From the NCBI GenBank assembly GCA_947307295.1, contig CAMZIQ010000002.1:144621-208620 (forward strand): DNA of 64,000 bases, written 5' to 3'. The notes beneath the pieces were generated by a model. It worked only from the letters and a program-made list of their open reading frames with translations, ran no database searches and was not told the DNA's origin. Below are positions 29,392 through 37,553 of this stretch, one piece after another. Both the position numbers and the translations under genes were made by a program. The DNA comes from an uncultured Pseudomonadota bacterium (GTDB lineage Bacteria; Pseudomonadota; Alphaproteobacteria; Rs-D84). Each line of letters starts with the position of its first letter. Position 1 is the first letter of the stretch.

Positions 29392-29660
29392 TTTTATCCC
29401 CCTTTGGGGGAGTACACCATACCATAATTCTCCCCCTTGGGGGAGTACACCAAAGGTGGGAGGGGGGGTGACCCCCTTCGTCCGCTTACGCGTCCACTTC
29501 CCCTGTGGGGCAGAATTTTACACCACGACTGATTCTCCCCCTTTGGGGGAGTTCGCGTAGCAGGAGGGGGGTGTTCTCCCCTTTGGGGGGAGTACGCACC
29601 ACCCTATAATTCTCCCCCTTGGGGGGAGGGGACCACGAAGTGGTGAGGGGGGTAAAAAAA
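29392..29660. repeat. Array of GC-rich palindromic repeats, left of the DUF559 gene
   Basis: Repeated units built on CTCCCCCTTTGGGGGAG palindromes alternate with GTACACCA, GTTCGCGTAG and GAAGTGGTGAGGGGGG linkers. A block of about 75 bp (29466-29520 core, CCTTCGTCCGCTTACGCGTC) recurs at about 30130 and 30270. No gene lies here; the apparent Pro/Gly-rich frames are repeat artefacts. Confidence 0.85.
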
Positions 29661-29691
29661 CATTGATTTTCAAATATTTTTCTCATATGTT

Positions 29692-30045
29692 ATGGTTATG
29701 CATAAATATAATAATCACCTTACAAATCTTGCGCGTGCAAACCGTAAAGCCGGCAATTTATCTGAAGCATTACTTTGGAATGAATTAAAACAAAATAAAA
29801 TGGGTGTAAGTTTTACCAAGCAAAAACCGATTGGAAATTATATTGCTGATTTTTATTGCGCTGAAAAGAATATGGTTATTGAAATAGACGGTTGGTCACA
29901 CGATGATAAATACGAATACGACAAAGAACGAGACGAATATATGAAATCGCTTGGAATACACGTATTACGAATTTCGGATATAGATGTAAAACGTGATATG
30001 AATAATATCTTAGTTTGGATAAAACATAATATTGACAATATATAA
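29692..30045 (+). CDS. DUF559 endonuclease-domain protein, 117 aa
   Basis: The sequence from LARANRKAGNLSEALLWNEL through FTKQKPIGNYIADFYC and MVIEIDGWSHDDKYEYDKER to LRISDIDV is the typical DUF559 domain. It has the Vsr/restriction-endonuclease-like fold and conserved D-F-Y-C and E-I-D-G-x-x-H active-site elements. The length is normal. The natural substrate of DUF559 proteins is not established. The gene is enclosed on both sides by palindromic repeat arrays of one family, which suggests association between nuclease and repeats. No clear Shine-Dalgarno site; MVM offers two close starts. Confidence 0.88.
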   Translation: MVMHKYNNHLTNLARANRKAGNLSEALLWNELKQNKMGVSFTKQKPIGNYIADFYCAEKNMVIEIDGWSHDDKYEYDKERDEYMKSLGIHVLRISDIDVKRDMNNILVWIKHNIDNI

Positions 30046-30410
30046 TTCTCCCCCTTTTTGGGGAGTACACCACCCTATAATTCTCCCCCTTGGGGGGAGG
30101 GGACCCGCAGGGTGAGGGGGGTGACCCCCTTCGTCCGCTTACGCGTCCACTTCCCCTGTGGGGCAGAATTTTACACCACGACTAATTCTCCCCTTTGGGG
30201 GGGTACACACCACCCTATAATTCTCCCCCTTTTGGGGGAGTACACCAAAGGTGGGAGGGGGGTGACCCCCTTCGTCCGCTTACGCGTCCACTTCCCCTGT
30301 GGGGCAGAATTTTACACTACACCATAATTCTCCCCTTTTGGGGGAGTTCGCACCACCCTATAATTCTCCCCCTTTGGGGGAGTTCGCGTAGCAGGAGGGG
30401 GGTATTTTTC
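30046..30410. repeat. Array of GC-rich palindromic repeats, right of the DUF559 gene
   Basis: At least five CTCCCC-TTTT-GGGGAG-type palindromes and two more copies of the 75-bp block (about 30117-30181 and 30262-30318) seen at 29466. It begins directly at the DUF559 stop codon. Confidence 0.85.
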
Positions 30411-30665
30411 CTCGATACACAATAATAAAAATCAATAAAAACTCATATTAACCAATTCCGTTTTTATGATTTTTCTAAATGTGTATTCTCGTATTCGCCA
30501 TGCGTGTCTTGTGGGGTGATACCCCACGAAAACTTCGTTTTCTAACGGCACTTGTGCCGTTGCCACTCTGGCGCAAACCGTGACGATTTCGCTACGTTTC
30601 ACTTGCAAAATCTACTTGTTTTCTCCCCCTTGGGGGGAGGGGACCACGAAGTGGTGAGGGGGGTA
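30405..30665 (-). repeat. Inverted copy of the 32398/32657 interspersed element
   Basis: Reverse complement similarity to the tandem element at 32398-32909: CCTCGATACACAATAATA, GTGTATTCTCGTATTCGC, GCGCAAACCGTGACG and CACTTGCAAAATCTACTTG all recur inverted. It contains an additional insertion with CTTGTGGGGTGATACCCC in the middle. It ends with another CTCCCCCTTGG palindrome. Confidence 0.75.
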
Positions 30666-30766
30666 TAAACGAATCGACAGAATAAAAAAACACCCCATGA
30701 AACCCGCGGAAAAGTGGGAAAAATGAAAAAAGTTAAAAAAATTAAAAAAAATATGCATTTTTTCTA

Positions 30767-30796
30767 TTGACCTGCGAATCGCTTTTTTGATAAAAT
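30767..30796 (+). promoter_or_regulatory. Putative promoter for the InlB-repeat gene, with leader hairpin
   Basis: TTGACC (30767-30772), 18-bp spacer, TAAAAT (30791-30796). The leader holds AACCT-GGAAAG-AGGTT and the palindrome GTTAGATCTAAC, then an AAGGAAGG site before the ATG at 30858. Apart from this promoter, 30666-30857 shows nothing else. Confidence 0.6.
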
Positions 30797-30857
30797 GAAA
30801 ACATAACCTGGAAAGAGGTTAGATCTAACTTTAAACAAACAAAAAAGGAAGGAAACA

Positions 30858-32132
30858 ATGAAAAAACTATTCTTAACATCGGGGATCATCGCATGCATGG
30901 CTTGCCCAGCATTCGCTGAAGGAACCGGGTTCCAGCCAACTGGCAACCCTCCGGCAGTACCAGCTGGTTCTGTAAGTGGTGCGTGCGTTGAAGATTATTT
31001 GGGCGCAACATCAGGTAACGTTCAGTTGGTTGCACGTTGGACTGCTGATGGTCATTCTTTGACATTGGATAATAGTACTGGCTCTGGTTTGAGTGCTGAT
31101 GGCACTTTGTATACAATTTATGATGCAGGTGCGTTCCTTACAAGTGTAGCTAGAAATGAGTATGCTAGCGATCCAACAACTTATGCAGGAAATTTGATGA
31201 GCTCGAGTGCTAACAATATAACACCTATACCAACGGGTGCATTAGTAACTGTTACATATAATGAAAATGCTCCGCAAGACCCAACCAATAGTAACACGCG
31301 GTATTCATTAGGTGATAACGTAGCAACAGATACATCAGAAAACAGAACGTTTACTGGTTATTACGATGCTGTTGGTAACGATGGTAAGGCTACTGCACAA
31401 TCAGTTCAATATGTTTTGAATACAGGTTATATAAAAACCGAAGGTACCAATAATGCTAAGAGTTTGACGGATGATAATGAAACTTGGTATGCTGGGTGGA
31501 CTTGTACAAATCAAACAGTGGCCCCTGCTTTATCTAATATCACCGGTTATGATTTTGCTGGATGGGAAGATGATTCGGGTGCACCTATCAGTGGTACTAT
31601 ATGCCAATATAATGATGTAACATATACTGCAGCATGGACACCACATAGATGGACGATTACTTATGATTGTTCTAATGCACGTGCTACAGATAATGGTCAA
31701 CAGATGGGTGGAAATGAAGTTAGTGCCCAAACTAATATAGCTTATGACAGCACGATTACTCTTGCAACGAATACTTGTTCGTGGACTGGTTATCAGTTCC
31801 AAGGGTGGAGATGTGAAAAGAATTTGACAACTGCGGCAGATTATTCTGGAGATACTGCTAATTACACCAATGGTCAATCAGGTGTTATTTTCCATGTGGA
31901 TAATAATGTCACGTGTCATGCAGTATGGCAAGAAAATACAATCACCTTGCACTGGGATTCCGACGACGCAACTGCTGTTACAACGGCTGGTTCGAGTTCT
32001 TGTCAATACGACGGAGGTCTTACAGTTCCTGTTGCAACAAAGACAGGTTACACATTGCAAGGATGGGATGTTGTTACTTATACAGCACCAGGCGACGACT
32101 CTGCAAACACAGTTACACCAGCACGACCATAA
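30858..32132 (+). CDS. Secreted surface protein with InlB B-type (Listeria-Bacteroides) repeats, 424 aa
   Basis: A signal peptide ends near PAFAE (residue 21). The N-terminal half is a Thr/Asn/Ser-rich beta region with no family match. From about residue 215 it carries repeats of the InlB B-repeat type, seen as GYDFAGWEDD, GYQFQGWRC and GYTLQGWDV, each followed by an AxW strand. Cysteines occur in the repeats (TCTNQ, ICQYN, YDCSN, TCSW), unlike Listeria. These beta-grasp modules usually form stalks on surface proteins. A terminator follows. The role is probably adhesion or surface display, by analogy. Confidence 0.8.
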   Translation: MKKLFLTSGIIACMACPAFAEGTGFQPTGNPPAVPAGSVSGACVEDYLGATSGNVQLVARWTADGHSLTLDNSTGSGLSADGTLYTIYDAGAFLTSVARNEYASDPTTYAGNLMSSSANNITPIPTGALVTVTYNENAPQDPTNSNTRYSLGDNVATDTSENRTFTGYYDAVGNDGKATAQSVQYVLNTGYIKTEGTNNAKSLTDDNETWYAGWTCTNQTVAPALSNITGYDFAGWEDDSGAPISGTICQYNDVTYTAAWTPHRWTITYDCSNARATDNGQQMGGNEVSAQTNIAYDSTITLATNTCSWTGYQFQGWRCEKNLTTAADYSGDTANYTNGQSGVIFHVDNNVTCHAVWQENTITLHWDSDDATAVTTAGSSSCQYDGGLTVPVATKTGYTLQGWDVVTYTAPGDDSANTVTPARP

Positions 32133-32153
32133 TCCTTTCGGATTATGTACAAA

Positions 32154-32187
32154 CAAAAAACAGCCAAGCAATTGGCTGTTTTTTTTA
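32154..32187 (+). terminator. Rho-independent terminator
   Basis: ACAGCCAA-GCAA-TTGGCTGT followed by eight T. Confidence 0.9.
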
Positions 32188-32189
32188 CC

Positions 32190-32390
32190 GCTTTCCAATC
32201 CTTTTTTTGTTTTAACAACCCAACGGGTTGTGCGTTCTTAGTCTAGCTTGTCATTGCGAAGGAGCAAAAGCGACTGTGGCAATCCAGGTGTATCAATGTG
32301 TTTGGCTTTGCCAAACAACTTTGTTATAAAGACCTGGATCCTCACGGTCGCGTTGCTCCCTCAGGATGACACAAGGCTTCTGCCTTGTGT
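32190..32390. repeat. Interspersed composite repeat (TCATTGCGAAGGAGC / CCTGGAT type)
   Basis: AACCCAACGGGTTG palindrome, TCATTGCGAAGGAGC, GCGACTGTGGCAATCCAGG, then an inverted ACCTGGATCCTCACGG and TCAGGATGAC. The first 90 bp are almost identical to 33866-33955 and inverted parts recur at 61395-61445. Repeats of this wording are widespread in bacterial genomes, especially Rickettsiales-like ones. Confidence 0.8.
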
Positions 32391-32397
32391 GAATTCC

Positions 32398-32960
32398 TCC
32401 CCCGCCTTGCAGGCCCACCCCCTCCAAAGGGGGAAAACAAGTAGATTTTGCAAGTGAAACGCAGCAAAAACGTCACGGTTTGCGCGCAGCCGGCGCTTTG
32501 TGTCGAGCGAGCGAATACGAGAATACACAATTAGAAAAATTTTCAAAAATTGAAGTTTACGAAATTTTTGTAATTTTTATTATTGCGTATCGAGGAAAAG
32601 AATATTTATGAACCCTCCCCCGGTGCTTCGCACCACCCCCTCCAAAGGGGTCAACCTCCCCCGCCTTGCAGGCCCTCCCCCTCCAAAGGGGGAAAACAAG
32701 TAGATTTTGCAAGTGAAACGCAGCAAAAACGTCACGGTTTGCGCGCAGCCGGCGCTTTGTGTCGAGCGAGCGAATACGAGAATACACAATTAGAAAAATT
32801 TTCAAAAATTGAAGTTTACGAAATTTTTGTAATTTTTATTATTGCGTATCGAGGAAAAGAATATTTATAAACCCTCCCCCGGTGCTTCGCACCACCCCCT
32901 CCAAAGGGGGAATTAGGGTTGCGACTCCTGAGACCAGATTCTCCCCCAAAGGGGAGAATT
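32398..32960 (+). repeat. Two tandem copies of a 259-bp interspersed element plus palindromes
   Basis: Copy 1 (about 32398-32650) and copy 2 (about 32657-32909) are almost identical. They run from CCGCCTTGCAGGCC through AACAAGTAGATTTTGC, GTCACGGTTTGCGCGCAG and GCGTATCGAGG to CGGTGCTTCGCACC. A CTCCCCCAAAGGGGAG palindrome ends the region. A third, inverted copy is at 30405-30665. Confidence 0.85.
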
Positions 32961-32975
32961 AATCACTGTTTTTTA

Positions 32976-33004
32976 TTGATTTTTTTTGATAAATGTGTCA
33001 TAAT
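32976..33004 (+). promoter_or_regulatory. Putative promoter for the MazF-like gene
   Basis: TTGATT (32976-32981), 17-bp spacer, CATAAT (32999-33004), 36-48 bp before the candidate ATGs. Confidence 0.5.
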
Positions 33005-33040
33005 TCCTGCCAGAAAAAATATGATTTACAATTTTGTTGA

Positions 33041-33457
33041 ATGGTTCTTTTTATGACGACACAAATAAAAGATTCTGGTTTGCAATTTCATCCGCGTAAA
33101 CGTGAAATACTTATATGCGATTTCAAAGGTAATATTGTCCCAGAAATTGTAAAAAAAAGACCTGTCGTTGTTTTGCGTGATCCCTTGCCGTATCGTAGTA
33201 ATCTAGCAATCGTTGTGCCGCTTAGTTCAACTCCGCCAAAATATGATGTACCTTATTGTGTTCTTTTATCACAAAATTATTTATCGCAAGATGATAAACC
33301 TATGTATGCTAAGTGTGATTTGGCTTGTTCTGTGGCTCTGAAAAGACTTGATAGAATCAAAGTAGGTAAACGTAAATATGTATGCCCAAGAATGAATGAA
33401 GATGATTTCGCAAATGTTGTGCGCGGTGTTGGATGGGCTTTTGGGTTTGCTGCTTGA
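33041..33457 (+). CDS. PemK/MazF-family toxin-like protein, about 138 aa
   Basis: HPRKREILICDFKGN, followed by KKRPVVVLRDPL and LAIVVPLSST, is the PemK/MazF pattern: the R-G-E/D-I-xx-x-DF start, then the K-x-RPV-V strand, then VPxSS(T). Members are ribosome-independent mRNA interferases, usually paired with an antitoxin gene. The C-terminal extension with CPRMNEDDF is longer than in MazF. The start is ATG 33041 or 33053 (neither has a good Shine-Dalgarno site). No antitoxin gene precedes it, and a promoter overlaps its stop codon. Confidence 0.75.
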   Translation: MVLFMTTQIKDSGLQFHPRKREILICDFKGNIVPEIVKKRPVVVLRDPLPYRSNLAIVVPLSSTPPKYDVPYCVLLSQNYLSQDDKPMYAKCDLACSVALKRLDRIKVGKRKYVCPRMNEDDFANVVRGVGWAFGFAA

Positions 33458-33483
33458 CAAGTTTGTTAATTTTATTATATAAT
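33454..33483 (+). promoter_or_regulatory. Near-consensus sigma70 promoter overlapping the toxin stop codon
   Basis: TTGACA (33454-33459), 18-bp spacer, TATAAT (33478-33483); both boxes are perfect. It precedes a structured, terminator-ended segment, not an ORF. Confidence 0.8.
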
Positions 33484-33489
33484 AAAAGT

Positions 33490-33586
33490 GTATCCAGGAA
33501 ACTGGCTTGCAAGACCTAATTCTTTAAGGAATAAGGCAGCCCTCGGTAAATGGCGATAACAAGCTTACCGGGGGCTCATTTTTTTG
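33490..33586 (+). ncRNA. Candidate small RNA downstream of the MazF-like gene
   Basis: About 95 nt from the predicted start of the consensus promoter to a Rho-independent terminator. Predicted elements are a CCAG-GAAA-CTGG tetraloop hairpin, a CCTAATTC/GAATAAGG hairpin, and a final GCCC-TCGGTAA...TTACCG-GGGGCT stem with a seven-T tail. No start codon with a ribosome-binding site is seen inside. I do not recognise the RNA family. It may be a stand-alone sRNA or a leader of the 48-residue ORF downstream. Confidence 0.6.
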
Positions 33587-33623
33587 CAGAATGAACTGGT
33601 TGCGCGTGGAACTGGCGAGATAC

Positions 33624-33652
33624 TTGACATCTTTGATGACACACTCTACAAT
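33624..33652 (+). promoter_or_regulatory. Near-consensus promoter for the 48-aa ORF
   Basis: TTGACA (33624-33629), 17-bp spacer, TACAAT (33647-33652), 24 bp before the ATG at 33677. Confidence 0.75.
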
Positions 33653-33676
33653 AAGTTTAACAAGGAATCAAAATAA

Positions 33677-33823
33677 ATGAAAAAAGAATATTATGAACTT
33701 TCTGCGAAAATAACACGACTTGCTAATCGTGGTGCGCACCTTGCACAAGAAAGGGCACGTCGTGCTGGGGTGCCAGTGGTTTATGCGTATGGTGGCAAAC
33801 TACATAAAATTGTTTTGAAATAA
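33677..33823 (+). CDS. Small basic protein, 48 aa, possible antitoxin
   Basis: The frame runs from ATG 33677 (AAGGA site at 33662) to TAA 33823. It encodes a basic helical peptide (YYELSAKITRLANRG, then AQERARRAGVPVV) with a short beta-like end (YAYGGKLHKIVLK). The A-x-RARRAGVPVVYxxGG pattern resembles short proteins often annotated near toxin or phage genes, but I cannot assign a family. It has its own near-consensus promoter and its own terminator (33839). Position behind the MazF-like gene makes an antitoxin or regulator role possible but unproven. Confidence 0.6.
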   Translation: MKKEYYELSAKITRLANRGAHLAQERARRAGVPVVYAYGGKLHKIVLK

Positions 33824-33838
33824 AAATGTTTTGAATAA

Positions 33839-33865
33839 TCACACTGCCTCGGCAGTGTTTTTTTT
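33839..33865 (+). terminator. Rho-independent terminator
   Basis: ACACTGC-CTCG-GCAGTGT followed by eight T, 16 bp after the 48-aa ORF. Confidence 0.9.
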
Positions 33866-34060
33866 ACCGCTTTCCAATTCTTTTTTTGTTTTAACAACCC
33901 AACGGGTTGTGCGTTCTTAGTCTTGCTTGTCATTGCGAAGGAGCAAAAGACTAAGAGTGAAAAACAACCCAACGGGTTGTGTCATTCCGAGCGAAGCGTG
34001 GGAATCTAGGTAAATCAAAAAGTAGTTTTCCTTATTATAAAAAAGATGAAAAACATAATT
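33866..34060. repeat. Interspersed composite repeat, second copy
   Basis: Nearly identical to 32190-32280 in its first 90 bp (CTTTCCAATTCTTTTTTTG, AACCCAACGGGTTG, TTGCGAAGGAGC). It continues with a second AACCCAACGGGTTG and a TCATTCCGAGCGAAGCG stretch. The AAAAGATGAAAAACATAATT end recurs inverted near 61345. Confidence 0.8.
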
Positions 34061-34376
34061 CACCTGGATGCTCACGCTCGTTAACACTCGCTCAGCATGA
34101 CATAGTGTGGGTTTTATTTACCCGAAGTCGCGCCGTAGCCTTGGCGAAGGCGGATGGATGCTCACGCTCGTTAACACTCGCTCAGCATGACATAGTGTGG
34201 GTTTTATTTACCCAAAGTCGCGCCGTAGCCTTGGCGAAGGCGGATGGATCCTCACGCGAACTGCGTTCGCTCAGGATGACATAGTGTGGGTTTTATTCAC
34301 CCAAAGTCGCGCCGTAGCCTTGGCAAAGGCGGATGGATGCTCACGCTCGTTAACACTCGCTCAGCATGACAAAAGA
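34061..34376 (+). repeat. Four tandem 90-bp direct repeats
   Basis: Units start with GGATGCTCACGCTCGTTAAC near 34066, 34156, 34246 and 34335. They share GCATGACATAGTGTGGG and TCGCGCCGTAGCC with GCGAAGGCGGA, with small differences (unit 3 has GCGAACTGCGTTCGC). Too long and without spacers for CRISPR. The same unit is found once inverted at 61240-61345. Confidence 0.85.
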
Positions 34377-34420
34377 CTATGAACACGATAAATATTCTTT
34401 TTTTTGTGGCTTTTTTATGC

Positions 34421-34426
34421 TATAAT
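34421..34426 (+). promoter_or_regulatory. TATAAT -10 box very close to the start codon
   Basis: A perfect TATAAT only 12 bp upstream of the ATG at 34439, leaving a leader of about 5-7 nt. No good -35 box is seen 17 bp upstream. Confidence 0.45.
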
Positions 34427-34438
34427 ATTTCAGAAGAG

Positions 34439-36793
34439 ATGAAAAAGTTTTTGGCTTTATTTTTCTTGGGTGTTTGCTATACCGCGACTGCGGCGGGGGC
34501 TGGTATATCACGCGCAATCCCTACAAAAGCCAGCAATACTGAAAATTCTGCCGAAACATCAACTGTGAAAAATCGTTCCTCCAGAAATGAAAATCGTGTT
34601 GTATCCCGTAATAATTCAAATGAAAAAAATACAACAGCAAATTCAACCAAGGCTTCACGTTCCGTGTCTAACCGCGGTAAAAGTAATGTCAGGGCTACGT
34701 TAAGTGATGCTGTGAATACTGTCGGACGAAACCACAGAACCGAAGCCGCCAGCATAAACAGTAATCCTGCGTTGCGCCGTGCTGGTATAGTTTTACGTGC
34801 TTCGACTGCCGAAGTTGGTGGTCGTGCAACCATCGGAAATACTGGTGTTCAGACTGGTTCTAATATCGATGAACAGGTGCGTGGTGTTAAATCGCGTGCT
34901 TCCATTTTCGGCAATACTACAAAACAAAAAACTGTGACGGCTGAATCTTTGGCAAATGCCAAAGATATCATGGAAAAAACCAGCGATTTAAATAATGCTT
35001 GCCAAACGCAATATAACGAATGTATGGATCAATTTTGCGCTGTGGTCGATGCTAATCAAAAAAGATGTTCGTGTTCTGCGAATTTGGCCAGATATGCTAA
35101 GGCTCAAGAAGCCGTCGAAAACGCAAATACGGAATTAAATGATGTTGCACAACAAATTCGTTATGTCGGTTTGTCTGCTGATGAAATTCATGCGATTATG
35201 TCCGCTACTGAAGCCGAACTGGAAATGAGCAAGACCAAAGACAACACCAAAACGCGTTCTATATTGGATGATATCGCTGATATGATCAAAGATCCATCTG
35301 CTTCGATTGATTTGACTGGGTCGTCTACGACTGATTCTTTGTTAAATATGGATATAGATTTTTCTGCGGATAATTCTGATTTGTTTAGTTTGGATTTGTT
35401 CGCATCTTCTTCAAATGATATATCCGCTAAACGTGGAACTGCGCTTTATAACGAAGCAAAAAAACGTTGTAAAACTGTTCTGAACCGCTGCAAAGAAGCT
35501 GGCGGAACCGAAGACCAAATTTCTGGCAATTATGATTTGGCGATTGCAAAAGATTGTATCGCTTATGAACAAGGTTTGGAAAAATTAAACCAGACACTTA
35601 AAAACAATGTGCGCAGCGCGAATTTAATGTTGCAAAAAGCACGTCTTGCCGTTCTTCAAAATAAAAACGAATATGATGCCAAAGAATGTATAGGCGCTTT
35701 GGAAAAATGTATGCTGGACGATATGGTTTGTGGCGAAGATTATGTGAAATGTCTGGACCCAACTAAACGTTATATCGATGAAAATGGAAGTGTCGTTTTG
35801 GGACGTAATTTGCCTGCGATAACTGAAATGATGCAGAATTATAACAACACGTCCATTACTACAGATTTTATCAAAAATTCATCTGGTGATACAAGTTGTC
35901 CGAATTATGATGGTGCTTGCATAGTTAATTATTTGATGAAAAAAATCGGCACAGGACAATCAGTCAAAGACGGTGGATTGTGCAGACCTGTGCTGGATAA
36001 ATGCCAATATTATACTTATGATAACACCACCAAAACACCACAATACAAACCGTATAACGAAGTTGTTGTGAACTATATCCAACGCGCGATGGTGAATATC
36101 AAGGCGGCACAATCCAGAATAATTTCTGATTATGCGTCAACTTGTATGGCTGATGTGGAAAATTGCTATAACCAACAGAATACCCAGATAAGTTCGTGGA
36201 CTACATACGCTTCGGTTGATAATATTTATCGGGTGATGACTGGTGCTTGTTATAATGTTGCGCTGACTTGTGGTTATGCTGTGTTTGCGTATGATACAGA
36301 AGTTGGGGACGAAATTAATGAATTGACGGATTTGGAACAAAAAAATGTGTTGATAAAACATATTTCCCAAATGTTCTATCAGTCTTTGCTTTGCCCAGAA
36401 AATTCCGAATTCGGTAATTTAAAAGCCGCCGACTTACCAGAAGAAGAAGACAACTATGTCAATGATAGATGTGTCTGCAAAACTGGATATTTTGTTTATG
36501 GTTCTGGTTGTGTCGCAACTTGCCCATCTGGAACGTATAGTTTTAATCATAAATGCGTATATTCTTGCCCAGATGATATGTATGTAAATGGTAATGCTTG
36601 TGTCGATGCATGCCCAAATGATATGTACATGAATGGTAATAATTGTGTCAGTTCATGTCCATCTGATATGTATGTAAACGATGATACTTGTGTCAGCTCA
36701 TGTCCGTCCGGTATGGTTATAAGTGATAACAACTGTTTAACCTCTTGCCCAGTTGGGTCTACTGAAAATTCGACTACGCACGTGTGTGAATAA
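34439..36793 (+). CDS. Giant secreted C-x6-C protein with C-terminal Cys repeats, 784 aa
   Basis: From the ATG at 34439 a signal peptide ends near ATAAG (residue 19). A basic Asn/Ser/Arg/Thr-rich disordered stretch follows (to about 110). A C-x6-C-MDQF-C-x9-C-S-C module at about 195-220 matches the 865-aa protein at 24372. Later CIGALEKC-MLDDMV-CGEDYVKC reproduces the (C-x6)3-C module of the 1103-aa protein. This gene therefore links the family. The last 110 residues hold about six tandem repeats of 15-18 residues, CPxDMYVNGNxCVxS. The open frame extends 20 codons upstream through the -10 box. Function unknown. Confidence 0.85.
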   Translation: MKKFLALFFLGVCYTATAAGAGISRAIPTKASNTENSAETSTVKNRSSRNENRVVSRNNSNEKNTTANSTKASRSVSNRGKSNVRATLSDAVNTVGRNHRTEAASINSNPALRRAGIVLRASTAEVGGRATIGNTGVQTGSNIDEQVRGVKSRASIFGNTTKQKTVTAESLANAKDIMEKTSDLNNACQTQYNECMDQFCAVVDANQKRCSCSANLARYAKAQEAVENANTELNDVAQQIRYVGLSADEIHAIMSATEAELEMSKTKDNTKTRSILDDIADMIKDPSASIDLTGSSTTDSLLNMDIDFSADNSDLFSLDLFASSSNDISAKRGTALYNEAKKRCKTVLNRCKEAGGTEDQISGNYDLAIAKDCIAYEQGLEKLNQTLKNNVRSANLMLQKARLAVLQNKNEYDAKECIGALEKCMLDDMVCGEDYVKCLDPTKRYIDENGSVVLGRNLPAITEMMQNYNNTSITTDFIKNSSGDTSCPNYDGACIVNYLMKKIGTGQSVKDGGLCRPVLDKCQYYTYDNTTKTPQYKPYNEVVVNYIQRAMVNIKAAQSRIISDYASTCMADVENCYNQQNTQISSWTTYASVDNIYRVMTGACYNVALTCGYAVFAYDTEVGDEINELTDLEQKNVLIKHISQMFYQSLLCPENSEFGNLKAADLPEEEDNYVNDRCVCKTGYFVYGSGCVATCPSGTYSFNHKCVYSCPDDMYVNGNACVDACPNDMYMNGNNCVSSCPSDMYVNDDTCVSSCPSGMVISDNNCLTSCPVGSTENSTTHVCE

Positions 36794-36798
36794 TATTT

Positions 36799-37479
36799 TT
36801 AATCGCTTAACAATTTTTCCATAAATTTATCGTGGCTTTCCAAATCTTCCGCTGGTATTTCAAATTTGCGATATGGAAAATCTCCACCGATTTTAGGGGT
36901 TTTTAAAAAAGCCGCGTGTTGTTCTTTGATTAATTCATGAACATCTATCGCGGGTGCTGTGTTTTCCAATTCCAGATACACGCGTGCCAAAATTTCAGCG
37001 TCTATAAGTGCGCCATGCGCATCTGCACGTGCAGTCAAAGATACCCCAAACCATTTCGCCAATGCGTCCAAAGTATAAGCCTTTGGCCCATAAACACGAT
37101 TGCGCGCAATAACAATCGAATCCAGCATTTGTGAACGGGGAATTGGTTTTAATTTTAACCTTTCCAATTCATAATTGATAAACGGAAAGTCAAAATCCAG
37201 CCCGTTATGTGCCACAATCTGAGAATCACCGATGAATTCCAAAAACTTTGGCGCAACAACAGACATTTTTGGTTTGTCTTCCAAAAAAGCATTGGAAATT
37301 TTATGAACCATATATGTTTCAGGTGGGATTATTTTCCCTTCGGGATTAATGTATTCATGAAAAGTGTTTTCAGTCAATTTGCCATCAACCAATTCCACAG
37401 CACCAATTTCAATACACCGGTCACCCCGCATATATTCAAATCCTGTGGTTTCAATATCAAAACAAATTATCCGCGACAT
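36799..37479 (-). CDS. dnaQ: DNA polymerase III epsilon subunit (3'-5' exonuclease)
   Basis: A DEDDh exonuclease that proofreads DNA synthesis within the replicative polymerase. Exo I is FDIETTG (about residue 6), Exo II is AHNGLDFDFPFI (about 90), and Exo III is ADAHGALIDAE with the catalytic histidine (about 152). At 226 residues the length is typical of the alphaproteobacterial form. The ATG at 37479 follows GGAAAAGG and starts directly at MSRIICFDIE; the open frame runs eight codons further up. It is divergent from uvrD and converges on the giant secreted gene. Confidence 0.93.
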   Translation of the reverse strand: MSRIICFDIETTGFEYMRGDRCIEIGAVELVDGKLTENTFHEYINPEGKIIPPETYMVHKISNAFLEDKPKMSVVAPKFLEFIGDSQIVAHNGLDFDFPFINYELERLKLKPIPRSQMLDSIVIARNRVYGPKAYTLDALAKWFGVSLTARADAHGALIDAEILARVYLELENTAPAIDVHELIKEQHAAFLKTPKIGGDFPYRKFEIPAEDLESHDKFMEKLLSD

Positions 37480-37553
37480 ACCTTTTCCATTTTTATCGAA
37501 CAAAATGATTGTATAGAAAACTTTTATAAATTACAATATGGAAAATTGAAAAA

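Noticed and set aside
29486..29686. Possible insertion sequence around the DUF559 gene
   Set aside because: No transposase, no clear terminal inverted repeats or target duplication; only the palindromic repeats are seen.
30058..30425. Pro/Gly-rich frames across the palindromic arrays
   Set aside because: Translated GC-rich repeats; no ribosome-binding sites, no domain, and similar frames appear wherever the repeat occurs.
34061..34376. Possible CRISPR array
   Set aside because: Period of 90 bp with the whole unit conserved and no variable spacers; no cas genes in the window.
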